DNA of 51,486 nucleotides from Xanthomonas vasicola (GTDB taxonomy: Bacteria > Pseudomonadota > Gammaproteobacteria > Xanthomonadales > Xanthomonadaceae): contig NZ_JSBW02000012.1 of the NCBI RefSeq assembly GCF_000772705.2, positions 1-51,486 on the forward strand, read 5' to 3'. Each line of letters begins with the position of its first letter. Within the stretch, counting starts at the first letter, position 1. The notes beneath the pieces are model-generated. The model was not told the origin of the DNA. It made no database searches and was given only the letters and a program-made list of their open reading frames with translations. Both the position numbers and the translations under genes were made by a program. Shown here piece by piece: positions 42,328 to 51,149 of the stretch.

Positions 42328-42678
42328 TCATGCCGGGCCGACGTCCATCCCATCATAAGCAGCCACATGGAAACGTTTGGCAAGTGCATCGAACTGCGCA
42401 TTGCGCTGATTCAGCGATTCGATGGTGTGGTGCTCTTTCTTGTCCACGTGCAGGAAGTACGACTCTTCATCGTCGCCATCGTCTTCGTCGCGTTCGCCGA
42501 GAAAGATATCGATGACGCGGTAGCCGTCCTGGGTCAGTTGCTCGGCGAGTTTCTGCAGCGGTTCCTGCGCAGGGTCGGCGAAGAAATATTCCCAGCGCAG
42601 CGGGCCGTCGAGATTCCAGTCGGTCTCGGAGCGGATGTGGTCGAACATCTGTTTCAGCGCGGAAATCGCGATGGCCAT
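42328..42678 (-). CDS. RraB-like ribonuclease E inhibitor family protein
   Basis: 116 residues with the RraB/DUF695-like layout: EYFFADPAQEPLQKLAEQLTQDGYRVIDIFLGERDEDD, then ESYFLHVDKKEHHTIESLNQRNAQFDALAKRF. In E. coli RraB binds RNase E and changes its cleavage pattern. The assignment is by motif and size; whether it binds RNase E here is unknown. AAGG precedes ATG 42678 and it is eleven bases after gcvR, so co-transcribed. Confidence 0.8.
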   Translation of the reverse strand: MAIAISALKQMFDHIRSETDWNLDGPLRWEYFFADPAQEPLQKLAEQLTQDGYRVIDIFLGERDEDDGDDEESYFLHVDKKEHHTIESLNQRNAQFDALAKRFHVAAYDGMDVGPA

Positions 42679-42689
42679 GGATGGGTGCC

Positions 42690-43265
42690 TTAGAACTTCA
42701 TCGGGTCCATGATCGCGTCGAGATTGAGGTGATCACAGAATTCCAGAAAATCATCGCGCAAGGCGGCGATGTGCATGTTGGCCGGCACGCCGATCGTCAC
42801 CTGCGCAGAAAACATCTCCGCGCCGGTCTGCATGGCGCGGTAGCGCGTGCTCTGCAGGTTTTCGATGGTGATGCCCTGGCGGTCGAAGAAATCGGCCAGC
42901 TGGAACAGGATGCTCGGCTTGTCGGCGGCGATGACCTCGACGATGTAGGGCAGCAGGTTGGACTGGGTCTGCTTGGGTCCGGTGCGGTACCACACCAGCT
43001 TGAGGCCTTCTTCGCGTTCGAGCCGGGTCAGCATGGCTTCGAGCTTGGCGACCGAATCCCAGGAGCCAGTCGCCAGTGCGGTGACCGAGACGTCCCGCCC
43101 AACCGTGGCCAGGCGGGCGTCCACGAGATTGCAGCCGCTGTCGGCGATGCGGCGGGTGACGGGCAGCAGGGGGGACTCCGGATGCGTCGTGTAGGCGTTG
43201 ATCAGGAGGTGATTTTCGGTCGGCGAAGGCCGGGGTGTAGAGTCGGTCAAAGGGGCTTCCGGCAT
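42690..43265 (-). CDS. gcvR: Glycine cleavage system regulator GcvR (ACT domains)
   Basis: 191 residues with two ACT domains: one at about 20-95 (LLINAYTTHPESPLLPVTRRIADSGCNLVDARLATVG) and one at about 108-185 (YIVEVIAADKPSILFQLADFFDRQGITIENLQSTRY). GcvR in E. coli binds the activator GcvA when glycine is low. The ATG at 43265 was chosen as the family-like start after an upstream extension was discarded. It is divergent from dapA across about 140 bp, the conserved layout. Confidence 0.88.
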   Translation of the reverse strand: MPEAPLTDSTPRPSPTENHLLINAYTTHPESPLLPVTRRIADSGCNLVDARLATVGRDVSVTALATGSWDSVAKLEAMLTRLEREEGLKLVWYRTGPKQTQSNLLPYIVEVIAADKPSILFQLADFFDRQGITIENLQSTRYRAMQTGAEMFSAQVTIGVPANMHIAALRDDFLEFCDHLNLDAIMDPMKF

Positions 43266-43407
43266 TGCATCAGGCTGAATGGCCGCCCGGGCAGGCGCCC
43301 TGGCGGTGACCAGCATACTTGCCCGTGGTTTCGCGCCGCAAGTAACATGCAGACGGTTTCAACCCGCGCGCGCGGGCCTTTTCTTGTCACGTAAGAGCAG
43401 CAGAATC

Positions 43408-44316
43408 TTGTCCCTTTCCGGCATCATCACCGCGCTCGCGACCCCCTTCGGTCCCGATGGAGCACTCGACCTGGATGCCTGGCGGCGGCTGCTGGAGCAG
43501 CAGCTGCATGGTGGCGTGCAGGGAATTGTGGTCGCCGGCTCCACCGGCGAAGCGGCGGCATTGAGCGACGACGAATACGACACGTTGCTGCGTGCTGCTA
43601 TTGCACAGGTGGCCGGCCGCGTGCCGGTGCTGGCCGGTACTGGCTTGTCCGGGACGGCAAAGACCATTGCGCAGACCCGTCGCGCTGCCGCGCTGAGCGC
43701 GCAGTACGCGTTGGTGGTGACGCCGCCGTACGTGCGTCCGACCCAGGCTGGGTTGAAAGCACATTTTCTGGCGGTGGCCGACAACGGCGGCCTGCCGATG
43801 GTGCTGTACAACGTGCCGGGCCGTACTGGTTGCGACCTGTTGCCGGAGACCGTGGCCGAGCTGGCGGGGCATCCGAATATTGTCGGCATCAAGGAAGCGC
43901 GTAGCGAGCCCGAGCGCGTGGCCGCGCTGGTGGCGCTGCGCAGCGACAGTTTCGTGGTGCTCAGTGGCGACGACGGCAGCGCAGCGCGATCGATGCTGTC
44001 CGGCGCTGCCGGGCTGATTTCGGTGGCCTCCAACGCCTTGCCGACGGCGTACCGGCGGCTGTGCGATCTGGCCCGCAACGGTCAGCGCGACGCTGCCATT
44101 GCGTGGGATGCGCGTCTGAGCGAGTACCACAGCTTCTGCGGTATCGAATCCAATCCCATCCCGGTCAAGGCGCTGCTGCAGCGCGCCGGGATCGGCCATG
44201 GCCTGCGCTTGCCGCTATTACCCCTTTCTGCGGCGCACCAGCCTGCCGCCGACCGCCTTGCCGCCGACGCCATTGCGTTGGAAGCGCTTTCCAGCCGCGA
44301 AATGCTCGCGGCCTGA
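43408..44316 (+). CDS. dapA: 4-hydroxy-tetrahydrodipicolinate synthase
   Basis: 302 residues from a TTG start at 43408 that gives the family-like N-terminus ([13 protein letters not shown]). It condenses pyruvate with aspartate semialdehyde at the start of lysine/diaminopimelate synthesis. The Schiff-base lysine is K162 (GIKEA), with Y134 and R139 (YNVPGRTG) and the pyruvate loop at 44-48 (GSTGE). No in-frame ATG gives a better start; the ORF continues upstream into the promoter region. It is followed by bamC after 16 bp. Confidence 0.9.
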   Translation: MSLSGIITALATPFGPDGALDLDAWRRLLEQQLHGGVQGIVVAGSTGEAAALSDDEYDTLLRAAIAQVAGRVPVLAGTGLSGTAKTIAQTRRAAALSAQYALVVTPPYVRPTQAGLKAHFLAVADNGGLPMVLYNVPGRTGCDLLPETVAELAGHPNIVGIKEARSEPERVAALVALRSDSFVVLSGDDGSAARSMLSGAAGLISVASNALPTAYRRLCDLARNGQRDAAIAWDARLSEYHSFCGIESNPIPVKALLQRAGIGHGLRLPLLPLSAAHQPAADRLAADAIALEALSSREMLAA

Positions 44317-44332
44317 CCCAGGAGATCTATCG

Positions 44333-44851
44333 ATGCGTCATTCCGTTTCCCCCGTCCGCGTGCTGTCGCTCGCGTTGCTGGCGACCGCCACTGTCGCTGC
44401 CACGAGCGGTTGCAGCTGGTTTCACAAGGGCGCGCGCGGCGACTATGCGCTGGCCCCGGAAGCCCGTCCGCTGGAGGTGCCGCCGGATCTGAACCTGCCC
44501 GACACCTCCGGTGCGATGAAGGTGCCGACGCTGGCTTCGACCACGCAGCAGCAGGCCAACACGCCGCCGTCGGCAAGCGCCAATAGCGGGTTCACCGTGC
44601 CAGGCGAGCGCGATGAAGTGTTCGGCAAAGTGGGCGCAGCACTGGCCGAGATCCCGGGCCTGACCATTGCCAGCAAGGCGCAGATGCTCGGTTCCTATGA
44701 CGTGAGCTACGAGGGTTCCAGCTTCCTGGTGCGCGTGGTCAAGGTCGAAGCCGGCAGCTACGTGTCGGCAGTGGATCCGCGTGGCATGCCGGCAACGGCG
44801 GCAGCGCCGGTGGCCGTGATCACCGCGCTCAAGGGCAAGCTGGGCGGCTGA
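44333..44851 (+). CDS. bamC: BamC/NlpB-like outer-membrane lipoprotein
   Basis: 172 residues, about half the length of E. coli BamC. A type II signal peptide ends in TSGC with C27, then a disordered stretch with RPLEVPPDLNLPDTSGAM, the conserved BamC N-terminal motif, and one helix-grip-like domain (about 80-170). The second C-terminal domain found in enterics is missing. AGGAGA precedes ATG 44333. The dapA-bamC pair is conserved in E. coli (dapA-nlpB), which supports the call over a generic lipoprotein. Confidence 0.8.
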   Translation: MRHSVSPVRVLSLALLATATVAATSGCSWFHKGARGDYALAPEARPLEVPPDLNLPDTSGAMKVPTLASTTQQQANTPPSASANSGFTVPGERDEVFGKVGAALAEIPGLTIASKAQMLGSYDVSYEGSSFLVRVVKVEAGSYVSAVDPRGMPATAAAPVAVITALKGKLGG

Positions 44852-44872
44852 GGCCGGTTCAATGCGCTGGAA

Positions 44873-44903
44873 GCAAAACGGGCGCTTTGGGTGCCCGTTT
44901 TGC
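44873..44903 (+). terminator. Terminator hairpin after bamC
   Basis: An 11-bp perfect stem (GCAAAACGGGC / GCCCGTTTTGC) with a nine-base loop GCTTTGGGT, 22 bases past bamC. It is convergent with fdxA, and A/T-rich stem edges allow use from both sides. Confidence 0.75.
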
Positions 44904-44983
44904 GTTGGTGCGGAGTTACTGGCGATCGATTGCTCTGCAGAACGTGCGCGGCGGTGTCAACGCGGCGCGTCTGATCGTGCAGC

Positions 44984-45307
44984 TCAGCGCTGCAGCAGCG
45001 GCAATTTGTTGGGCTTGCCATCCCATTCGGCGGCATCGGGCAGCGCTTCCTGGCGCACGGTCAACACCGGCCAGGCCTTGGCAAGTTCGGCGTTGAGTGC
45101 GACGAAGCCTTCCTGACCTGCCGGCACGTCGTCTTCCGGATAGATCGCGTTGGCCGGGCATTCCGGTTCGCACAGGGTGCAGTCGATGCACTCGTCCGGG
45201 TCGATGACCAGGAAGTTCGGGCCGACGTGGAAGCAATCCACCGGACAGACCTCGACGCAGTCGGTGTATTTGCACTTGATGCAGTTTTCGGTGACAACAA
45301 AAGGCAT
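44984..45307 (-). CDS. fdxA: 7Fe ferredoxin FdxA
   Basis: 107 residues. Cysteines C9, C17, C50 should hold a [3Fe-4S] cluster and C21, C40, C43, C46 a [4Fe-4S] cluster, as in Azotobacter-type ferredoxin I; C12 and C25 are extra. Motifs [17 protein letters not shown] and [12 protein letters not shown] are intact. Soluble electron carrier. It stands alone on the minus strand between bamC and the galactonate operon. Confidence 0.94.
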   Translation of the reverse strand: MPFVVTENCIKCKYTDCVEVCPVDCFHVGPNFLVIDPDECIDCTLCEPECPANAIYPEDDVPAGQEGFVALNAELAKAWPVLTVRQEALPDAAEWDGKPNKLPLLQR

Positions 45308-45387
45308 GGCGGAATCCGGCGTTTAGCCTTCCAATTCTAAATCAGTCGCGTGATGGGTGTGGGGTTGTCGACGTTTAGGCTGGCTGG

Positions 45388-46266
45388 TCAGGCCAGTCCG
45401 CGCTGCCTGGCCAGTGCGAACAGCCCCGTCGCAGCCAGATCTTCCGGATGCAGCTGGCGTTCGACGCCCAGGTGCTGCAGCGCCAACGCGTAGCGTTGCG
45501 CCAGCCCAGGGCTGCCGACCAGGTGCACGGTGGCGTGGTTGCCGCGGTGCTCGCGCAGTTCGTGGCCGATCAGCAAGCCCGATAGGTAAGACGGCAGCGC
45601 CGCAGAGGACAGCCGTTCGAACAGGCCGAGCGTGCGGGTGCCGAACAAGTGGTGACTGAGTCCACCGGGCTCGCTGCTGCGGTCGACACCTTGGAGGAAT
45701 GCTGCAGTGTCAGGCTCGGCGTGGTCGTCATCCATCAGCTTGCCGAGGATGCTGTGCTGACGCAGCACTGCGTACAGCTCGCCGGTCATGACGGTGGCAA
45801 ACCCGGTCAGCTGATCGTTGTCGATGTACGCCCATTTGCTGTGCGTGCCGGGCAGGCAGGCGACATGCGCGCCATTGCCGAGAGCGCTCATCAGGCCGAC
45901 CAACTGGGTTTCTTCGCCGCGCATCACATCCGGCACGCTGGCCTGTTCGCCGGTGCTGACGCCGGGTACGAACCACAGCGTGCGACCGGGCAGCAGGTCC
46001 TCGTAACTACGCATCGCCTGGGCGAGCGCGGCAGTGTCGGCCGGGCAGGGCAGATAGGCTTGTTCGACCCAGCCATTGCGACTACCGATCATGCCCGAAA
46101 GCAACAGCGGGCCGTCCCAGCCGTCGACCAAGCTAGCCAGTACCGCGGCAAAGCGGCCCTGGCAGGCGAGGATGCCGTCGCTGTCGCGCCGCTGCTCAAG
46201 CACTTTGCCGTCGGCATCGAGCAGATAGCCGCGCAAGCTGCTGGTGCCCCAATCGATAGCGATCAC
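45388..46266 (-). CDS. dgoK: 2-dehydro-3-deoxygalactonokinase
   Basis: 292 residues from a GTG start at 46266 ([17 protein letters not shown]). It phosphorylates KDGal to KDPGal in galactonate breakdown. ASKHA-type signatures are [37 protein letters not shown] and FATVMTGELYAVLRQHSILG. The GTG overlaps the stop of the upstream lactonase (GTGA), indicating coupled translation. It is the last gene of the operon. Confidence 0.92.
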   Translation of the reverse strand: MIAIDWGTSSLRGYLLDADGKVLEQRRDSDGILACQGRFAAVLASLVDGWDGPLLLSGMIGSRNGWVEQAYLPCPADTAALAQAMRSYEDLLPGRTLWFVPGVSTGEQASVPDVMRGEETQLVGLMSALGNGAHVACLPGTHSKWAYIDNDQLTGFATVMTGELYAVLRQHSILGKLMDDDHAEPDTAAFLQGVDRSSEPGGLSHHLFGTRTLGLFERLSSAALPSYLSGLLIGHELREHRGNHATVHLVGSPGLAQRYALALQHLGVERQLHPEDLAATGLFALARQRGLA

Positions 46267-47174
46267 GCGCTGGCCACCAGGCTCTCTGGCAGGCCCGCGA
46301 CAGGCAGATCGCACAGGTACAAGCCGCCGGCCTCAGGGGTACGGGCTAACTCTTCGGCGCTGTGGTCCAGACGCGAGCTGATCACGTGCAGACGGTCAAG
46401 CGCGGCGCCACCGAAGGCGCTGCAGGTGGGGTGCTTGACCGGCAGTTGCACGATGCGCTCCACGCTGCCGTCGGGGCGATAGCGCACTACGCGCCACGCA
46501 CGCCATTGCGCATTCCACAGGTGACCTTCGGCATCGATGATCGAACCGTCCGGTTCGGCATCGTCGCGGTCCAATGTGGTGAACACGCGGGTGTTACTGG
46601 TCTGCGCAGTCTGGGCGTCGTAGTCGCAACACAGGATCTGCGGGCGCACCGAGTCGCAGTAATACAGCGTGCGGCCGTCGGGGCTGAAGCAGATCGAGTT
46701 GGGAATGGACACGCCCGGCAGCGGCAATGCGCGCAAGCCGTGTTTCAGCGAAAACTGGTACATCGCCCCGCGCGCACTCTTGGTGTCGTGTTCGTCCATG
46801 GTCCCGAACACGAAGTTGCCGTTGCGATCGGCGCGGCCATCGTTGCTGCGCGTGAGCGGGTTGTCCGCTTCCACATCGGCCAGTTTTTCGAAGGGCAGCA
46901 CGTCTTCTTCGACGTTATCCGGATCGACAATGCCGATCGCCTCGGCCAGCGCGATCAGCACGCGACCATCGTCCATCAGGCCGATGCAGCCGGGGCGGTC
47001 GGGCAGCGTCCAGTAGCGCGTGTGCGCAGTGCCCGGATGATGCCGCCACAGGCGTTTTTCGCTGATGTCGACCCAGTAGAGCGCCTCGCGCTGCGTGCAC
47101 CACAGCACGCCTTCGCCATGGGTGCAGCGGCTGTCGACCGCCAGCACGGCGGTGTGTTCGGGCGTGCTCACCAT
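46263..47174 (-). CDS. SMP-30/gluconolactonase-family lactonase
   Basis: 303 residues of the six-bladed beta-propeller family. Metal-site residues are E21 (HGEGVLW), an asparagine in [12 protein letters not shown] and D near 218 ([18 protein letters not shown]). In this operon it would open galactono-lactone to galactonate; this is inferred from context. It overlaps dgoD (7 bases) and dgoK (4 bases), so one translational unit is likely. Confidence 0.88.
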   Translation of the reverse strand: MVSTPEHTAVLAVDSRCTHGEGVLWCTQREALYWVDISEKRLWRHHPGTAHTRYWTLPDRPGCIGLMDDGRVLIALAEAIGIVDPDNVEEDVLPFEKLADVEADNPLTRSNDGRADRNGNFVFGTMDEHDTKSARGAMYQFSLKHGLRALPLPGVSIPNSICFSPDGRTLYYCDSVRPQILCCDYDAQTAQTSNTRVFTTLDRDDAEPDGSIIDAEGHLWNAQWRAWRVVRYRPDGSVERIVQLPVKHPTCSAFGGAALDRLHVISSRLDHSAEELARTPEAGGLYLCDLPVAGLPESLVASA

Positions 47175-48316
47175 TCGGCGATGCTGCCGTCAGCGTGGCG
47201 CCACACCGGGTTGCGCCAGTCGGGCGGGTTTTCGTTTGCGCGCTTGAGCATCTCTTCGTCGATCTCCACACCGAGCCCGGGTTTGGGCAGGGCGGCAATG
47301 CTGCCATCCACGCAGTGAAAATCGTCTTTGTTGATGACGTAATCGAGCAGGTCCGCGCCTTCGTTGTAATGGATGCCGATGCTCTGTTCCTGCAGCACGG
47401 CGTTGTGCGAGACGAAGTCCACGTGCAGGCATGCAGCCAGCGCGATCGGGCCGAGCGGGCAATGCGGCGCGAAGCCGACATCGTAGGCCTCGGCCATCGC
47501 GGCGATCTTGACGCATTCGGTGATGCCGCCGGCATGCGACAGGTCTGGCTGCACCATGCCGATACCGCCGGCGCACAGCACGTTCTTGAATTCGAAACGC
47601 GAGAACATGCGCTCGCCGGCTGCGAGCGGAATCGAGGTGCTTGCGGCCAGGCGCGGGTAGTACTCAGCCTGTTCGGCCAGCACCGGTTCTTCGACGAACA
47701 ACGGCTTGAACGGTTCGAGCTCGCGCAGCAGCGCCTTGGCCATCGGTGCGCCGACGCGGCCGTGGAAGTCGATGCCGAAGTCGATGGTGTTGCCGAAGGC
47801 TTCGCGGATTTCAGCGACCTTGACCACCGCCGCGTCGACGGCGCGCGCGCTGTCGATCAGCTTCATTTCTTCGGTGCCGTTGAACTTGAAGGTGTCGAAA
47901 CCCAGCGCGCGGTAGTCGGTGATCTGCTGGATGATGGCGCCCGGGCGGTCACCGCCGACCCAGCGATAGGTCTTCATGCGATCGCGCACCAGCCCGCCCA
48001 GCAGCTCGTACACCGGCACGCCCAGCGCCTTGCCCTTGATGTCCCACAACGCCTGGTCGATACCGGCGATGGCGCTCATCAGGATGGCGCCGCCACGGTA
48101 GAAACCGGCGCGGTACATGGTCTGCCACAGGTCGTTGATGCGCGACGGATCCTTGCCGACGACATAGCCGGCCAGTTCGTGCACGGCGGCCTCCACCGAA
48201 CGCGCGCGGCCTTCGATAACCGGCTCGCCCCAACCGGTGATGCCCTCGTCGGTTTCGACCTTGAGGAATAGCCAGCGCGGCGCAGCGTGGTAGGTGGTGA
48301 GGCGGGTGATCTTCAT
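47168..48316 (-). CDS. dgoD: D-galactonate dehydratase
   Basis: 382 residues, identical in length to E. coli DgoD. An enolase-superfamily enzyme (mandelate racemase group) that dehydrates galactonate to KDGal. Metal ligands D183, E209 and E235 and the catalytic H185 fall at exactly the E. coli positions ([27 protein letters not shown]). The start overlaps the dgoA stop (ATGA) and its end overlaps the lactonase start. Confidence 0.96.
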   Translation of the reverse strand: MKITRLTTYHAAPRWLFLKVETDEGITGWGEPVIEGRARSVEAAVHELAGYVVGKDPSRINDLWQTMYRAGFYRGGAILMSAIAGIDQALWDIKGKALGVPVYELLGGLVRDRMKTYRWVGGDRPGAIIQQITDYRALGFDTFKFNGTEEMKLIDSARAVDAAVVKVAEIREAFGNTIDFGIDFHGRVGAPMAKALLRELEPFKPLFVEEPVLAEQAEYYPRLAASTSIPLAAGERMFSRFEFKNVLCAGGIGMVQPDLSHAGGITECVKIAAMAEAYDVGFAPHCPLGPIALAACLHVDFVSHNAVLQEQSIGIHYNEGADLLDYVINKDDFHCVDGSIAALPKPGLGVEIDEEMLKRANENPPDWRNPVWRHADGSIAEW

Positions 48317-48945
48317 CCTTGCAGTTCCTGGTAGGCCTGCACGAAGGCGCGTGCATGTGTCTGGGTTGTTTCGAGCGATTGCGCAGGTTTGTACAGTTCG
48401 CCGCCGATGCCGGCGCCGGCGGCGCCCTGGGCGATGAAGCCGGCCAGGGTCTGCGGGCTGACGCCACCGACCACGTAGACCGGGATGTGCTTGGGCAGTA
48501 CCGAGCGCAGGGCGCGTACATGCGCGGCGCCATAGGTGGCTGCCGGGAACAGCTTGAGAATGGTTGCGCCGGCGTCGATGGCGTCGAACGCCTCACTGGC
48601 GGTGGCGAACCCGGCCACCACGGTCAGGCCGCGGGAGACCGCATGGCGGATCAGCGACGGGCGCGTGTTGGGGGTGACGATGAAGCGCGCGCCGATCTCG
48701 ACCAAGGTGTCGACGTCTTCATTGCGCAGTACGGTGCCGGCACCGATCCAGGCGCGTTCGCCGAAGGTCTGCTGGGCCAGCGCGATGCTCTCGGCCCAGC
48801 GCGGCGAGTTGAGCGGGATTTCGATTGCATCGAAACCAGCCTCGATCAGCGCGCCGACATGGTCGAGCGTCTCTTCCGGCGTGATGCCGCGCAGGATGGC
48901 GACCAGGGGCAGGGCGAACGGGTTGGCGGTGGTATCTGAAGTCAT
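48313..48945 (-). CDS. dgoA: 2-dehydro-3-deoxy-6-phosphogalactonate aldolase
   Basis: 210 residues. It splits KDPGal into pyruvate and glyceraldehyde 3-phosphate. The Schiff-base lysine is K131 (ATILKLFPA) and E42 is in [24 protein letters not shown] and [12 protein letters not shown] follow the KDPG/KHG aldolase pattern. The ATG at 48945 was chosen as family-like. It is first in the operon, 4-base overlapped with dgoD. A possible short remnant frame ends five bases before its start codon. Confidence 0.93.
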   Translation of the reverse strand: MTSDTTANPFALPLVAILRGITPEETLDHVGALIEAGFDAIEIPLNSPRWAESIALAQQTFGERAWIGAGTVLRNEDVDTLVEIGARFIVTPNTRPSLIRHAVSRGLTVVAGFATASEAFDAIDAGATILKLFPAATYGAAHVRALRSVLPKHIPVYVVGGVSPQTLAGFIAQGAAGAGIGGELYKPAQSLETTQTHARAFVQAYQELQG

Positions 48946-48949
48946 GCGG

Positions 48950-49144
48950 TTACTCGCGGTAGAGCAGAAAGCGGCCGTTGGCGACCGGGTGGCCGGCAAC
49001 GTCGGGGGAGGGTTGCGCGATCGCGCGCGGCGCTGCACGACGGCTGACGCGCAGATCGGGACCAGGACGTGGCAACGAAGGCCATGGATTCCGACCTTGA
49101 CGCCGTGCCGCCCGCGCCCGCGTGCGCTGTCTTACGGCCTGCAT
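48950..49144 (-). pseudogene. Possible remnant or small ORF upstream of dgoA
   Basis: 64 codons from ATG 49144, ending just before dgoA. The last 45 codons have mostly G or C in the third position, like local genes, and the tail GHPVANGRFLLYRE looks protein-like. No ribosome site precedes the ATG, and no domain is recognised. It could be the 3' end of a deleted gene, a coupled small protein, or chance. Confidence 0.3.
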
Positions 49145-49321
49145 TAGTGGGCAAGATGCCGTCATCGTCGTCCACCTCCGCGTGTTGGCGTGCGTGGTAC
49201 CGCCCAGGCCCGGGCAAGTCACGTCTGTTTCACCGCGCCCGGGAGGTAGGGGCTCCTGCTGCGGCGGTCGATAGCCTCGCGCGGGGAGATATGTGCTGCA
49301 AATGAAATTTTCGGCATATTC

Positions 49322-49338
49322 TATTCCTTCGACGAATA
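49322..49338. promoter_or_regulatory. TATTC-N7-GAATA palindrome, candidate LysR site
   Basis: Five-base arms TATTC and GAATA separated by CTTCGAC. It lies 20 bases before ATG 49359 of the LysR gene, upstream of the divergent dgo operon. Assigned by symmetry and position only. Confidence 0.35.
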
Positions 49339-49358
49339 CACGGCCGCAATCGCACGCT

Positions 49359-50330
49359 ATGGCAAATTCCGGTACTCCCTGGTTTAACGCAGCCCGGCTC
49401 AAGACCCGCCAGCTCTTGCTACTGCTGCATTTGCACGAACAGCGCTCGGTCTTGCGTGCGGCTGAGGCCGCTAGCATGACGCAACCGGCGGCGTCCAAGC
49501 TGCTGGCGGAAATGGAAGACATGCTGGGCGTGAAACTATTTGAGCGGCACGCCCGCGGCGTGGAGCCCACCTGGTACGGCCACGTGCTGATCCGGCGTGC
49601 GCGCGCCGCGATGTCGGAGATTGGCCGGGCGCAGGAAGAAATCGCCGCGCTACTGGCCGGGCGCATGGGCCAGGCCTCGATCGGCACGGTAGTCAATCCG
49701 GGCACCAACCTGGTGCCGCAGGCGATCGCCGAGGTAAAGCGCGAGTTCCCCGACATCCTGGTGCGGGTGGAAATGGACTACAGCCGCCCGCTGGTGGCCA
49801 AATTGCTGGATGGGCAGTTGGACATCGTGATCGGCCGCATCCTGGGGCCGGAAGGGGTGGGCGAGTTGGAGTTCGAACCACTCGCCGACGAGCCGCATTC
49901 GGTGATCGCACGTGCCGGCCACCCGCTGGCCAGCCGCGCCGGCCTGCAACATGCCGATCTGGTGCGGCATGGCTGGATCCTGCCGCCGGCCGATAGCGTT
50001 CTGCGCGCGCGGCTGGACTCGATGTTCATGGAGCACGGTGTGCAGACGCCGACCAACGCCATCGAAACCTCGTCGCTGCCGGTGACCTCGACCTTGCTGC
50101 GCGGCACCGACATGCTGACCGCCTTGCCGGTGGAATCGGTAGCGCCGCTGATCCAGGCCAAATTGCTCACCGTGCTGCCGATCGAGCTGGGCGTGCGGAT
50201 GGAGTCGTTCGGCATCATCCGTCGGCGCGATTACATCCTGCCGCCGGGTGCCGAGCGCATTTTGCAGGCGTTGCGTACCACTGCCCGGCGTTTGTATCCG
50301 GGTTTGCGGGCGCCGGAGTCGCCGGTTTAG
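49359..50330 (+). CDS. LysR-family regulator of the galactonate operon (GbpR-like)
   Basis: 323 residues. The winged helix-turn-helix is at about 15-75 (TRQLLLLLHLHEQRSVLRAAEAASMTQPAASKLLAEMEDMLGVKLFERH). The ligand domain reads GTVVNPGTNLVPQAIAEVKREFPDILVRVEMD. This resembles GbpR of Agrobacterium, which responds to galactose-type sugars; its divergent position makes control of dgoADK the natural inference. The start could also be ATG 49302, which would add 19 residues; 49359 was chosen because the added part is not LysR-like. Confidence 0.87.
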   Translation: MANSGTPWFNAARLKTRQLLLLLHLHEQRSVLRAAEAASMTQPAASKLLAEMEDMLGVKLFERHARGVEPTWYGHVLIRRARAAMSEIGRAQEEIAALLAGRMGQASIGTVVNPGTNLVPQAIAEVKREFPDILVRVEMDYSRPLVAKLLDGQLDIVIGRILGPEGVGELEFEPLADEPHSVIARAGHPLASRAGLQHADLVRHGWILPPADSVLRARLDSMFMEHGVQTPTNAIETSSLPVTSTLLRGTDMLTALPVESVAPLIQAKLLTVLPIELGVRMESFGIIRRRDYILPPGAERILQALRTTARRLYPGLRAPESPV

Positions 50331-50549
50331 CCGGTCTTGGAGAACTGCGTCATCGGATGACCATGGCAACCGGTGCCGATGTGAGGGTATCGCGGCCGCA
50401 GTATGACGGGCCGGAACCAGATCCGTCGCAATGCGATGATGCGCAGCGGCCAGTGCAAGATATCGCCGACAGGGGCGCAATGGCGCGCATGTCATCGTCC
50501 CGATACCTGGGACGGCGGGAGCGCGGCATCGTGGACTTGGCCTCCGGAA

Positions 50550-51119
50550 TCAGCGCGGTTTGACCTGCCGATATTGCCGGCGATCGCCGTAGGCTGCGCC
50601 CTTGGTCTCGACATTGGCACACAACCGGTTGCCACAGAGCGTCACGTCGGCGGCGTTGTAGGCGCGCAGCAACTCCGCACGCACCTGGTTGTCTTCGATT
50701 TGCTGGCGATAACGGGTCAGCAACCATCCGCCGCCGCCCAGCAACACCAGCAGACTTCCGACCACCACCGCGGCGCCTTTCCACAGCAACAGGCGCTGCG
50801 CCCGCTCGATACGCGTGAGTTGATCGGACAGCGATTGCGCCCCTTCGGCGATCAAGCGACCGGCCTGCTGCAGCCGTTTCTCGAACCCGGCAACCGACTG
50901 GTCCATCCCCTGCTGTACATTTTTCACCAACGTGTCGGGAACGCGCTGCAAGGTCTGCTCTGCCGAACGGGTCATCACCCCGGGCAAGGACTGCGCCACC
51001 TGTTCCAACTGCTGCGCGAGGCGGCGTTGTTGTTGTTCCATCTCACTGCAGCGGCGCTCGAACTGCTCCATGAGTGCGGCGGTCTTGTTGACCAACGTCA
51101 GTGGGTCTTTTGTATCCAT
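50550..51119 (-). CDS. Coiled-coil protein with one membrane segment, unknown
   Basis: 189 residues. The N-terminal half is a long predicted coiled coil rich in Q, E and L (MEQFERRCSEMEQQQRRLAQ and following), followed by about 40 more helical residues. One membrane segment is at about 118-138 (LLLWKGAAVVVGSLLVLLGGGGWLL), then a short C-terminal domain with two cysteines (TLCGNRLCANVE). Similar proteins have been labelled relaxation/mobilisation-type in some genomes, but I see no motif to support that. GGCAGG precedes ATG 51119, 30 bp after the upstream gene, so co-transcribed. Confidence 0.7.
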   Translation of the reverse strand: MDTKDPLTLVNKTAALMEQFERRCSEMEQQQRRLAQQLEQVAQSLPGVMTRSAEQTLQRVPDTLVKNVQQGMDQSVAGFEKRLQQAGRLIAEGAQSLSDQLTRIERAQRLLLWKGAAVVVGSLLVLLGGGGWLLTRYRQQIEDNQVRAELLRAYNAADVTLCGNRLCANVETKGAAYGDRRQYRQVKPR

Positions 51120-51149
51120 TGTGCATCCTGCCTTTGTTGTTGCCCGTTG

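Larger units (their letters stand above)
48946..49358. promoter_or_regulatory. Divergent regulatory region dgoA / LysR (413 bp)
   Basis: It holds the opposed starts of the operon and its regulator. A TATTC-N7-GAATA inverted repeat (49322-49338) is LysR-site-like (T-N11-A family). The minus-strand frame 48950-49144 (64 codons, GC-rich third positions, ending GRFLLYRE then stop) looks partly coding, but no family is recognised. Confidence 0.55.

Noticed and set aside
49310..49331. TTCGG-N13-TTCGA resembling a plant-inducible promoter (PIP) box
   Set aside because: The spacing is 13 instead of 15 bases and the final base differs from the TTCGB-N15-TTCGB form, and it fits a LysR-type site better.
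50357..50563. 68-codon plus-strand frame between the LysR gene and the coiled-coil gene
   Set aside because: No ribosome site or recognisable motif and it overlaps the end of the opposite gene.
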